From an uncultured Ruminococcus sp. (GTDB taxonomy: Bacteria > Bacillota > Clostridia > Oscillospirales > Ruminococcaceae), in contig CAMNAY010000103.1 in NCBI GenBank assembly GCA_946531975.1, positions 1 through 6,262 of the forward strand: a DNA stretch of 6,262 nucleotides, in the 5' to 3' direction. This document shows, piece after piece, positions 1 to 6,122 of the stretch; within the stretch, counting starts at the first letter, position 1, and every line of letters begins with the position of its first letter. Below the pieces are notes generated by a model, which saw only the letters and a program-made list of their open reading frames with translations, ran no database searches and had not been told where the DNA came from. The translations under genes and the position numbers were made by a program.

Positions 1-253
1 CGCAGACCCCAATCAGCCGATCCCGCTGACTCCGTCAGAGATCGCTGCAATGGGCGTCAATCTCGGCGAAACCGTTGAGATCAATCTCAGTGTCGGTGAC
101 AATGTCCGCATTGTCGGCACTGCAATGGACGGATTTACCGGTGTGGTTCAGAGCATCGACATCGAGGAGGGTACCTGCGAGGTGCTGGTCTCTATGTTCG
201 GTCAGGAAACACCGACCAAGCTCGCGCTGACAGAAGTCTCGCGCGCAGACTGA
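1..253 (+). CDS. nusG: Transcription termination/antitermination protein NusG, C-terminal part (5' truncated)
   Basis: Only the last 83 residues are in the window; the first complete codon starts at base 2 and the gene continues upstream. NusG binds RNA polymerase through its N-terminal domain and links it to Rho or to ribosomal protein S10 through the C-terminal KOW domain. What is visible is the linker (PLTPSEIAAMG) followed by the KOW domain: VGDNVRIVGTAMDGFTGVV, then the family-typical VSMFGQETPTKLALTEV near the C-terminus. An in-frame ATG at 50 is internal and is not a start. The nusG-rplK-rplA order is the usual bacterial arrangement and supports the call. A 131-nt gap holding a probable L1 site separates it from rplK. 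Confidence 0.95.
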   Translation, partial: ADPNQPIPLTPSEIAAMGVNLGETVEINLSVGDNVRIVGTAMDGFTGVVQSIDIEEGTCEVLVSMFGQETPTKLALTEVSRAD

Positions 254-273
254 AACCCGTCCGCTCTTGTTCA

Positions 274-362
274 GACAGCAGTCCGCTGCATGACCGCAGA
301 TCAGGATGCGCTGTCGTGGGAGAGATCACCGGCATCTGACCGGAGATCCCGCCATATACCAC
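274..362 (+). promoter_or_regulatory. Probable L1-binding autoregulatory leader upstream of rplK
   Basis: GTGGGAG (316-322) and ATACCACA (356-363) flank a hairpin. GTGG (316-319) pairs with CCAC (359-362). Inside, GATC-A-CCGG (324-332) pairs with CCGG-A-GATC (340-348) with one A-A mismatch and a 7-nt loop. The unpaired GGAG/ATA sides resemble the L1-stalk region of bacterial 23S rRNA (GGUGGGAG...AUACCACC, from memory). An upstream helix, GACAGC (274-279) with GCTGTC (310-315), would stack directly on the motif. The rplK ribosome-binding site begins 8 nt after the motif, so bound protein could block initiation. L1 is known to repress the rplK-rplA operon in E. coli by binding its leader mRNA; that this RNA does so here is inferred from sequence and pairing. 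Confidence 0.72.
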
Positions 363-384
363 ATTATTTGGAGGTAAAATTACC

Positions 385-810
385 ATGGCACAAAAAGTAG
401 TTGGCTTTATTAAGCTTCAGATCGCCGCAGGCAAGGCAACTCCTGCTCCGCCTGTCGGTCCGGCGCTCGGTCAGCACGGCGTCAACATCATGGGCTTCTG
501 CAAAGAGTTCAATGAGCGCACCAAGAATGAAGCCGGTATGATCATCCCGGTCATCATCACTGTTTATGCAGACCGCACCTTCACCTTTATCACAAAGACC
601 CCGCCCGCAGCAGTCCTCATCAAGAAGGCTTGCGGCATCGACAAGGCTTCCGGTGTCCCGAACAAGAACAAGGTCGCTACCATCACCAAGGACCAGATCC
701 AGAAGATCGCGGAAACCAAGATGCCCGACCTCAATGCAGCTTCCCTCGAAGCAGCAATGAGCATGATCGCCGGTACTGCACGTTCGATGGGTGTCGTCGT
801 CGCCGACTGA
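385..810 (+). CDS. rplK: 50S ribosomal protein L11
   Basis: This 141-residue protein has the normal L11 length. It binds the GTPase-associated region of 23S rRNA at the base of the L7/L12 stalk, where it helps elongation-factor function and is part of the target of thiopeptide antibiotics. The N-terminal domain begins KLQIAAGKATPAPPVGPALGQ, with the conserved proline-rich helix around residues 20-26. The C-terminal RNA-binding domain ends with the L11 signature MIAGTARSMGVVVAD (residues 127-141). The start is fixed by GGAGG at 370-374, 10 nt before the ATG, and by the family N-terminus. Codon choice is biased (AAG, ATC, GCA/GCT) as expected for a highly expressed gene. It sits between two probable L1-binding sites. 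Confidence 0.98.
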   Translation: MAQKVVGFIKLQIAAGKATPAPPVGPALGQHGVNIMGFCKEFNERTKNEAGMIIPVIITVYADRTFTFITKTPPAAVLIKKACGIDKASGVPNKNKVATITKDQIQKIAETKMPDLNAASLEAAMSMIAGTARSMGVVVAD

Positions 811-830
811 TCCCCGCGGAAACGTCGCCG

Positions 831-878
831 GTGGGAGGAACATTTCCGTTAGCCGGAGAATCCGCTCCGGCATACCAC
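831..878 (+). promoter_or_regulatory. Second probable L1-binding site, between rplK and rplA
   Basis: GTGGGAG (831-837) and ATACCACA (872-879) repeat the split motif found before rplK, with the 7- and 8-base arms identical. GTGG (831-834) pairs with CCAC (875-878). Between them lie a 7-bp GC-rich hairpin, GCCGGAG (852-858) with CTCCGGC (865-871), and a possible small GGAA/TTCC hairpin (837-847). CGGAAA (817-822) could instead pair with TTTCCG (843-848), giving an alternative fold. The rplA ribosome-binding site follows at 891-896. The inner hairpin sequence differs from the rplK copy while the L1-contact-like parts are kept, which suggests selection on the motif. Binding by L1 is inferred. 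Confidence 0.68.
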
Positions 879-906
879 AGATTGATGATAAAGGAGTTTT
901 TCATAG

Positions 907-1602
907 ATGAAACACGGTAAGAAGTATGTCGATAGCGCAAAGGCGCTCGACAAGGCAAAGCTCTACGAGCCGAACGAGGCACTGGGCACTGTTTGCCAGC
1001 TCGCAAAGGCAAAGTTCGATGAGACCGTTGAGGCACACATCCGCCTCGGCGTTGACTCCCGTCACGCAGACCAGCAGGTCCGCGGCGCTGTCGTTCTGCC
1101 GAACGGCACCGGTAAGACCATCCGCATCCTCGTCTTCTGCAAGGAGGACAAGTATGAGGCTGCAAAGGCAGCTGGCGCTGATTATGTCGGCGGTCTGGAT
1201 ATGGTCGAGAAGATCCAGAAGGAAGGCTGGATGGAGTTTGATGTCGTCATCGCTTCTCCGGACATGATGGGCGTCGTCGGACGTCTCGGTAAGGTTCTCG
1301 GTCCGCGCGGCATGATGCCGAACCCGAAGGCAGGCACCGTCAATGCTGACGTTGCAAAGGCTGTTTCGGAGGCAAAGGCCGGTAAGATCGAGTACAGACT
1401 CGACAAGTCCAACATCATTCACTGCCCGATCGGCAAGGTCTCCTTCGGCGCTGAGAAGCTTGAGGAGAACTTCAACACCCTGCTCGAAGCAGTCGTCAAG
1501 GCAAAGCCGGCAGCAGCAAAGGGTACTTACCTGCGCTCTGTTACCGTCGCTTCCACCATGGGCGTCGGTGTTCCGGTTCTGACCACGAAGTTCGGTGTGT
1601 GA
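907..1602 (+). CDS. rplA: 50S ribosomal protein L1
   Basis: This 231-residue protein matches the usual L1 length. L1 forms the mobile stalk that contacts E-site tRNA, and free L1 is a known translational repressor of its own operon. The RNA-binding domain I shows FDETVEAHIRLGVD at residues 37-50. The L1 signature VVGRLGKVLGPRGMMPNP lies at 123-140, and the conserved STMGVGV near the C-terminus at 216-222. The start is supported by AAGGAG at 891-896, 10 nt upstream. It is the last gene of its transcript: a strong terminator follows 22 nt after the stop and, unlike in E. coli and Bacillus, rplJ and rplL do not come next. Confidence 0.98.
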   Translation: MKHGKKYVDSAKALDKAKLYEPNEALGTVCQLAKAKFDETVEAHIRLGVDSRHADQQVRGAVVLPNGTGKTIRILVFCKEDKYEAAKAAGADYVGGLDMVEKIQKEGWMEFDVVIASPDMMGVVGRLGKVLGPRGMMPNPKAGTVNADVAKAVSEAKAGKIEYRLDKSNIIHCPIGKVSFGAEKLEENFNTLLEAVVKAKPAAAKGTYLRSVTVASTMGVGVPVLTTKFGV

Positions 1603-1624
1603 TTTTTTACAGATCTGCAAACGC

Positions 1625-1664
1625 AAGGCAGAGAACAGTCAAAAGCTGTTCTCTGCCTTTTTAT
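1625..1664 (+). terminator. Rho-independent terminator of the rplK-rplA operon
   Basis: A perfect 14-bp stem pairs AAGGCAGAGAACAG (1625-1638) with CTGTTCTCTGCCTT (1646-1659) around a 7-nt loop. The stem runs into a T-rich tract (TTTTTATT, 1658-1665). There is no matching A-run on the 5' side, so it should act mainly on the plus strand. Confidence 0.93.
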
Positions 1665-1728
1665 TGTCGTGCCGTTTCATTTCACCGGGCTCCGCGCCGC
1701 CGTGAAAAGGTGTTTTGCAGGCGAATGC

Positions 1729-1757
1729 TTGACTTTCGGCTGAATCCGTGTTATAAT
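1729..1757 (+). promoter_or_regulatory. Sigma-A/sigma-70-type promoter for the DJ-1 to trhP operon
   Basis: TTGACT at 1729-1734 (5 of 6 to the -35 consensus) and a perfect TATAAT at 1752-1757 are separated by 17 bp, the optimal spacing. Transcription would start near 1764, giving a leader of about 100 nt before the DJ-1 gene. The site lies just after the rplA terminator and before four overlapping plus-strand genes, so it is the likely promoter for all of them. Confidence 0.88.
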
Positions 1758-1787
1758 AACATGATATAGTATGTAGATTGGGGAATT

Positions 1788-1868
1788 ATGCCCGCTCTGC
1801 ATTCATATATTCTGCACAAACAAAACATGACCCGCTTGAAAAAGAGAAACCGGAGGCACATACTATGA
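1788..1868 (+). CDS. Possible 26-residue basic leader peptide
   Basis: A short open frame in the leader starts at ATG 1788 and stops at TGA 1866-1868. The stop overlaps the ATG of the DJ-1 gene (1865-1867) in the ATGA arrangement typical of coupled genes. It is preceded by GGGG (1780-1783), a weak ribosome-binding site only 4 nt away. The product starts MPALHSYILHK and ends in a very basic tail with KKRNRRH; I recognise no family. The good ribosome-binding site of the DJ-1 gene lies inside this frame. A frame of this length could occur by chance, and the composition is not compelling, so the main support is the exact stop/start overlap and the position just after a strong promoter. Confidence 0.25.
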   Translation: MPALHSYILHKQNMTRLKKRNRRHIL

Positions 1869-2410
1869 TCTATGTATTTCTCGCGGAAGGCTTCGAGGAA
1901 ATCGAAGCGCTGACACCCGTCGATTGCCTGCGCAGAGCCGGCAAAACCGTTCAGACCGTCGGCATCGGCGGCAGCGTCATCAAGGGCGCGCACGGAATCA
2001 CCGTCACCGCCGATCTGACCGAGGACGCCGTCGTGCTTGACGATGCGCTCGAAATGATCGTGCTGCCCGGCGGTATGCCCGGCACACGCAATCTGCAAAA
2101 GAATGAAACCGTCCGCAGCGCAATCCGCTTCTGCGAAAAACAGGGCATCTATATCGCCGCGATCTGCGCCGCACCCTCAATCCTCGGTGAAATGGGTCTG
2201 CTCAACGGCAGACAGGCTACCTGCTATCCGGGCTTTGAGCCGGAGCTGAAGGGCTGCAATGCCAAGGCTGTGCCCGTCTGTCAGGACGGCAGAATGATCA
2301 CCGGCAGAGGTCCCGGCGCTGCGATGGACTTCGCACTGAAACTGGTCAGCACGTTCCTCGGCGATCCCGCCGCGGAAACGCTCGCAGGAAAAATGGTATA
2401 TCACGCATGA
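1865..2410 (+). CDS. DJ-1/PfpI (ThiJ/YajL-like) family protein
   Basis: This 181-residue protein has a DJ-1-superfamily flavodoxin-like fold. Residues 4-26 (VFLAEGFEEIEALTPVDCLR...) match the DJ-1 N-terminus, with Glu14 at the place of DJ-1 Glu18. IVLPGG is at 65-70, and the nucleophile-elbow motif AAICAAP (98-104) places the reactive cysteine at Cys101. A TCYPGFE segment (119-125) and TGRGPGAAMDFAL (146-158) complete the family pattern. Members are reported as oxidative-stress or glyoxal-related protein protection factors, and many are annotated as ThiJ; sequence alone does not settle the activity. The start at 1865 is chosen because GGAGG (1852-1856) lies 8 nt upstream and the fold's first strand begins there. 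The gene overlaps the next by ATGA. Confidence 0.9.
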   Translation: MIYVFLAEGFEEIEALTPVDCLRRAGKTVQTVGIGGSVIKGAHGITVTADLTEDAVVLDDALEMIVLPGGMPGTRNLQKNETVRSAIRFCEKQGIYIAAICAAPSILGEMGLLNGRQATCYPGFEPELKGCNAKAVPVCQDGRMITGRGPGAAMDFALKLVSTFLGDPAAETLAGKMVYHA

Positions 2411-2994
2411 ACAGCATACAGGCAGAAAAGAAAATACTGCGCAGTGAAATGATGCAGATGCGGCGCGCCATGTCCGCAGAGGACAAAACCGCCGCCGATG
2501 CTGCAATCACCGCGCTTGTGATGCAGCAGCCGGAATTCAACGAAGCCAAACAGGTCTTCGCTTATGTCTCCATGCCGCATGAGGTCGGTACGCGCGCGAT
2601 TCTTCAGGGCATTCTCAATGCCGGAAAAACGCTCGGTCTGCCGGTCTGTGCGCCGGAATCGCATACGCTGACCTTCTATCGGCTCGATTCCCTTGATGAG
2701 CTGCAAAGCGGCATGTACCGGATCCCCGTGCCGCCGACCGGTGCGGACAGATGTCTGTCGCCGGATGCGGAGACACTCGTGCTGGTTCCGATGCTCGCGA
2801 TCGACCGCGCAGGCTATCGCCTCGGTGCGGGCGGCGGATACTATGACCGCTTTCTCGCGGCATACGGCAAAACCGTAAAGGTACTCGGCATCTGCTATGC
2901 AGAGAACGGCATCGCAGTGCTGCCGCACGATCAGTATGACCAAAGAATTATCTGCTGCGTTACGGAACAAAAACGGGAGGAACACAATGGCTGA
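2407..2994 (+). CDS. 5-formyltetrahydrofolate cyclo-ligase (5,10-methenyl-THF synthetase)
   Basis: This 195-residue protein is of normal family length. The enzyme uses ATP to convert 5-formyl-THF to 5,10-methenyl-THF, returning a storage folate to the cytosolic one-carbon pool. The diagnostic motif YRLGAGGGYYDRFL is at residues 137-150. It is preceded by LVPMLAIDRAG (126-136) and followed by LPHDQYDQRIICCVTE (172-187), which matches the usual HD..D.ivTE ending. The N-terminal helix KKILRSEMMQMRRAM fits the nucleotide-binding start. The region around residues 102-109 (GMYRIPVP) departs from the usual GI.EP pattern, a possible small change in the folate pocket. The ATG overlaps the DJ-1 stop by 4 bases, and the end overlaps mltG by 8 bases. 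Bacterial symbols include fau and ygfA; none is assigned here. Confidence 0.93.
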   Translation: MNSIQAEKKILRSEMMQMRRAMSAEDKTAADAAITALVMQQPEFNEAKQVFAYVSMPHEVGTRAILQGILNAGKTLGLPVCAPESHTLTFYRLDSLDELQSGMYRIPVPPTGADRCLSPDAETLVLVPMLAIDRAGYRLGAGGGYYDRFLAAYGKTVKVLGICYAENGIAVLPHDQYDQRIICCVTEQKREEHNG

Positions 2995-4654
2995 CGAGCT
3001 GAAGCCGCTGAATGACAGCGAAACACAGGAATCAGGCGGCGAAACTGCCGCAAACGAAACTGCTGCCGCATCGGATACCGATGCAGCAATGGAAGATGCA
3101 ATGAATGAACTGGATGCCCTGCTCAGCGAAACCGAAGCCGGCGATCCGGCAGAGGATTCCGATGCAGCGCAGGATGATGAACCGGATGCATTCGATGATA
3201 CCGATGATCCGGATGATCTTCCGGAAGGCGAGGGCATCACGGAAGATGCACCGCTGAGCGATGACGAAGATGCAGAGTCCGACGATGCAAAGCCAAAGAA
3301 GCCGGCTGCACCGAAGGGCGGCAAGGCACCGGAGGGCGCTGTCGCTGCTGCACTCGCCGCTGCGGAGCTTGGCAAAAACCAGATGTTTGAGGCGCGCTCC
3401 AGACAGAAGGCTGCAAAAAAGAAGTCCCACAAGCCGCGCCAGCGGACCATTGAGGAGGACATCCGTGACCTCGCAGAGGAGGAAAAGCAGTTCGACGAAT
3501 GGGGCAGACCCATCCGCAGAAAGAAGAAAAAGCGCAAAAAGACCCGTAAGCTCTCCTGCACGCTCGTGCTGCTGACGCTGATCCTTGCGCTGTCCTCGGT
3601 GCTGTCCGTCGGCATTCTCGCCGTCGCAAAGGAAATGTACGGCATTGACAAGGACGTTCAGGAACGCGTGATCGTCATTCCGGAGGGTGCTTCGACGGCG
3701 CAGATCGCACAGCAGCTCGTCGATGAAAACTTCATCACGCTGCCCAAGGTCTTCCGCCTCGTGTCCCGCATGAACAAAATGGACGGCAAGTATATCGCCG
3801 GCGAACACGAGATCCGTGCCTCGATGAGCTACGAAGCAATGATCGAGGAGCTTTGTTACAGCCACGCCGAGGAGCGTGAGTATCAGCGCGTTACCTTCCG
3901 CGAAGGCATTACGCTGAGAGATGCCGCTAAAATTCTGGAGGAGCATGAAATCTGCAAGGCAGATGACTTCCTGTTCTATTTCAATGCGGGCGGCTACGGC
4001 TACCGCTTTGAGCAGTATCTGCCGGAACCGGGCTCGACTTCGCTGAAGTTCGACCGCATGGAGGGCTACTGCTTCCCGGATACCTACGAGTTCTATGTCA
4101 ATGAAAACGCGAGCATCGTCGCACAGAAAATCTACGCGAACTTCGACTCCAAGCTGACCGACGGCGACTACAAGAAGATGGAGGAATGGGGTCTGACGCT
4201 CGATGAATTCATCACGCTCGCTTCGATCGTGCAGGCGGAGGCACCGTTCCCCGATTCCATGAGAATGGTCTCCTCGGTCTTCCATAACCGTCTGAACAAT
4301 AAGACACTGTTCACGAAGCTCCAGTCTGACCCGACCAGAAAGTATGCGGAGAATGTCATCGCGCCGAATCAGGAGATTGAGAACGAAAACCAGCTCATCG
4401 CCTACAACACGTACAGCGGACCCGGACTCCCGCCCGGTGCGATCAACAGCCCCGGTCTGGACGCGATGCAGGCAACCCTGTATCCGGATGAGACCCCGTA
4501 TTACTTCTTCAACGCAAATATCAACACCAAGCAGATCTATTATGCTGTGACCTATGACGAGCATCTCGCAAACCTCGCAAAGGTCGAACAGCAGTATGCT
4601 GAAGCAGAAGCCGCTGCAAACGGCGAAAATATTGCCGGAGGAAACAATGGCTAA
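2987..4654 (+). CDS. mltG: MltG/YceG-type endolytic murein transglycosylase with long acidic cytoplasmic N-terminus
   Basis: This 555-residue membrane enzyme cleaves nascent glycan strands and is thought to set their length. Residues 1-100 are acidic and low in complexity; 101-188 are charged, ending in a KKKKRKK-rich stretch at 179-185. One membrane helix spans about 190-214 and, by the positive-inside rule, leaves the long N-terminus in the cytoplasm. Outside, a LysM-like segment (about 226-290) precedes the catalytic YceG domain. Its motifs are EGYCFPDTYEF (359-369), LASIVQAEA (411-419) with Glu418 as the probable catalytic residue, QSDPT (446-450), YNTY (473-476) and GLPPGAI (480-486). 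The usual IVEKE is IVQAE here; the last Glu is kept. The start is set by GGGAGG (2975-2980), 6 nt upstream. The family core is typically nearer 340-380 residues, so about 190 are extra. Confidence 0.94.
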   Translation: MADELKPLNDSETQESGGETAANETAAASDTDAAMEDAMNELDALLSETEAGDPAEDSDAAQDDEPDAFDDTDDPDDLPEGEGITEDAPLSDDEDAESDDAKPKKPAAPKGGKAPEGAVAAALAAAELGKNQMFEARSRQKAAKKKSHKPRQRTIEEDIRDLAEEEKQFDEWGRPIRRKKKKRKKTRKLSCTLVLLTLILALSSVLSVGILAVAKEMYGIDKDVQERVIVIPEGASTAQIAQQLVDENFITLPKVFRLVSRMNKMDGKYIAGEHEIRASMSYEAMIEELCYSHAEEREYQRVTFREGITLRDAAKILEEHEICKADDFLFYFNAGGYGYRFEQYLPEPGSTSLKFDRMEGYCFPDTYEFYVNENASIVAQKIYANFDSKLTDGDYKKMEEWGLTLDEFITLASIVQAEAPFPDSMRMVSSVFHNRLNNKTLFTKLQSDPTRKYAENVIAPNQEIENENQLIAYNTYSGPGLPPGAINSPGLDAMQATLYPDETPYYFFNANINTKQIYYAVTYDEHLANLAKVEQQYAEAEAAANGENIAGGNNG

Positions 4655-5864
4655 ACCCGAACTGCTTTGTCCCGCAGGAGATGCGGAATGCCTGACCGCT
4701 GCGCTGCAATACGGCGCGGATGCGGTCTATGTCGGTGCAAAAGAATACGGTATGCGTGCCGCGGCGAAGAACTTTGACTTCGCCGCGCTGCGCGATGCCG
4801 TGACGCTGGCACATGCACAGGGCGTGAAGGTCTACCTGACGGCGAATATCCTGCCGAGAAATGCCGAAATCGACGCATTCCCGGCTTTTTTAGAACAGGT
4901 ACAATCGTGCGGCATTGACGCGGTCATTGCCGCCGATTTCGGATTAGTGACCATGATGCGAAAGCTGGCACCCGATCTTGCGGTGCATGCCTCGACCCAG
5001 ACGGGCATCGTCAACTACCAGACCGCCAATGCGCTCTATGACCTCGGCGTGTCGCGGGTCGTGCTCGCAAGAGAGCTTTCGATCGCGGAAATCGCGGAGA
5101 TCCGCGCAAAAACACCGAAGGAGCTGGAAATCGAGGTCTTTGTCCACGGCGCGATGTGCATGAGCGTGTCCGGGCGGTGTCTGCTGTCGGAGTACATGAC
5201 CGGCAGAGATGCCAACCGCGGCGCCTGTGCGCAGTCCTGCCGCTGGAAGTACGCGCTCATGGAGGAGAAGCGTCCCGGACAGTATTTCCCGGTCGATGAG
5301 GACGGGGACGGCAGCTATATCCTCAATGCAAAGGATCTCTGCCTGCTGCCGTATCTCAAAGAGCTGCGCGAGGCAGGCGTCGATTCCTTCAAGATTGAGG
5401 GGCGCGCAAAGGCGGCGTATTATGTCGCGGGCGTGTCAAATGCCTACCGCATGGCGATCGACTGTCTGTTCGGTGAGCCGCCGCGCGAGGTGCCGGAGTG
5501 GGTCACGGACGAGCTGAACAACGTCAGCCACCGCCCGTATACGGTCGGGTTCGCGTTCGGACAGCGCAAAGACCTCATCTGGCACGAGCGAAACGGCTAT
5601 ATCCGCGGCTATGAGGTCGTCGGCATCGTGCAGCGCAGCGAAAACGGCAGACTCTATGTCAGCCAGCGCAACCGCTTTTTCGCCGGCGATACCGTCGAGA
5701 TCCTGATGCCGCAGACCAAGCCGCCCGTGCTGACCGTCACCGACCTGCGAAACGGTGAGGGCGAGCCGATCGAAGCCGCAAATCATGCGGTCATGGACTG
5801 CTCCTTCCTCTGCAATCTCGATATCCCGCAGGGGGCGTTTGTGCGGAAACGTACAGCGGAATAA
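4647..5864 (+). CDS. U32 family protein (TrhP/YegQ/YrrN-O-like), probable tRNA hydroxylation factor
   Basis: The product has 405 residues. It begins PELLCPAGDAECLTAALQYG, typical of the family's TIM-barrel start. The U32 signature EVFVHGAMCMSVSGRCLLS is at residues 163-181. Conserved cysteines are Cys171, Cys178, Cys194 and Cys198 (RGACAQSCRW), which fit iron-sulfur binding known in TrhP. FKIEGRAK (248-255) is also typical. TrhP proteins are needed for prephenate-dependent formation of 5-hydroxyuridine at tRNA position 34; the older collagenase-type peptidase label is less likely for this subgroup. In B. subtilis mltG (yrrL) sits beside yrrM-yrrN-yrrO, which supports the assignment, though no yrrM lies between here. 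Start: GGAGG at 4637-4641, 5 nt upstream. It overlaps mltG by 8 bases. Confidence 0.88.
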   Translation: MAKPELLCPAGDAECLTAALQYGADAVYVGAKEYGMRAAAKNFDFAALRDAVTLAHAQGVKVYLTANILPRNAEIDAFPAFLEQVQSCGIDAVIAADFGLVTMMRKLAPDLAVHASTQTGIVNYQTANALYDLGVSRVVLARELSIAEIAEIRAKTPKELEIEVFVHGAMCMSVSGRCLLSEYMTGRDANRGACAQSCRWKYALMEEKRPGQYFPVDEDGDGSYILNAKDLCLLPYLKELREAGVDSFKIEGRAKAAYYVAGVSNAYRMAIDCLFGEPPREVPEWVTDELNNVSHRPYTVGFAFGQRKDLIWHERNGYIRGYEVVGIVQRSENGRLYVSQRNRFFAGDTVEILMPQTKPPVLTVTDLRNGEGEPIEAANHAVMDCSFLCNLDIPQGAFVRKRTAE

Positions 5865-5879
5865 GGAGTATTCAGTATA

Positions 5880-6068
5880 ATGTACGAAAAAGACGGCTGA
5901 TTGCTGCCGGATTGGTGCTGATGATTGTTCTTTTGTGCATCGGCTTATCCGAAATGCCGCCGCCAAGCTGAACTGCTGAATCAATACGGAATCCGAAAGG
6001 GAAGCGCTGATTTAAGGTATCGCTTCGCGTCACCTCGCCAAAGGGTCATTGACGCTTTGGAATCCTGA
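5880..6068 (+). pseudogene. Possible frameshifted small membrane-protein gene
   Basis: AAGGAG (5863-5868) overlaps the trhP stop and leads to ATG 5880, but that frame stops after six codons (TGA 5898). One frame back, from 5891, reads RRLIAAGLVLMIVLLCIGLSE, a convincing membrane helix, to TGA 5969-5971. One missing base in the A-run at 5887-5891 would join it to the ATG as a 30-residue peptide. The original frame then reopens at about 5952-6065 with protein-like sequence (RQAELLNQYGIRKG... ending RVIDALES). A second compensating shift near 5950 would give a product of about 60 residues with one membrane segment. It could be a decayed gene, a sequencing error in a homopolymer, or chance reading of a repeat. 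I recognise no family. Confidence 0.33.
6038..6060. repeat. Inverted repeat / hairpin CCAAAG-GTC...GAC-CTTTGG
   Basis: CCAAAG (6038-6043) pairs with CTTTGG (6055-6060). After one G-G mismatch, GTC (6045-6047) pairs with GAC (6051-6053) around an ATT loop, giving 9 bp in all. It overlaps the possible -35 element TTGACG. No T-run follows, so it is not a standard terminator. Confidence 0.6.
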
Positions 6069-6075
6069 TTATAAG
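6049..6075 (+). promoter_or_regulatory. Weak candidate promoter for the gene starting at 6209
   Basis: TTGACG (6049-6054) and TATAAG (6070-6075) each match 5 of 6 consensus bases, but the spacer is only 15 bp. A TG at 6066-6067 is close to, but not exactly at, the extended -10 position. The -35 lies in the arm of the 6038-6060 hairpin. Transcription from here would include the downstream palindrome and direct repeat in the leader. Confidence 0.3.
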
Positions 6076-6122
6076 AAAGGATAGAAAATACGCACTTTTC
6101 TATTGCGACTGAAAATGGGATT

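Noticed and set aside
1681..1706. TTCAC...GTGAA inverted repeat just before the promoter
   Set aside because: The stem is only 5 bp before mismatches or bulges, there is no T-run, and it is not positioned as a clear operator.
1778..1864. TTG start giving a DJ-1 protein with 29 extra N-terminal residues
   Set aside because: No suitable SD precedes it, the family fold starts at the ATG at 1865, and GGAGG is correctly placed for that ATG.
2897..2986. Upstream ATG extending MltG by 30 residues
   Set aside because: It lies well inside the cyclo-ligase gene without an SD, whereas GGGAGG is 6 nt before ATG 2987.
2401..3651. 416-codon minus-strand frame with serine/alanine-rich sequence
   Set aside because: It spans the cyclo-ligase and the acidic part of mltG on the other strand. 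Its repeats mirror the Asp/Glu/Ala codons of mltG, and no promoter or SD is evident.
3032..4564. 510-codon open frame on the minus strand opposite mltG
   Set aside because: Its translation is cysteine- and leucine-rich with no recognisable domain, while the plus strand encodes a clear MltG. The open frame follows from codon choice in mltG.
4554..4646. Upstream ATG extending the U32 protein by 31 residues
   Set aside because: The family N-terminus PELLCPAGD begins right after ATG 4647, which has its own GGAGG; the extension only reads mltG in another frame.
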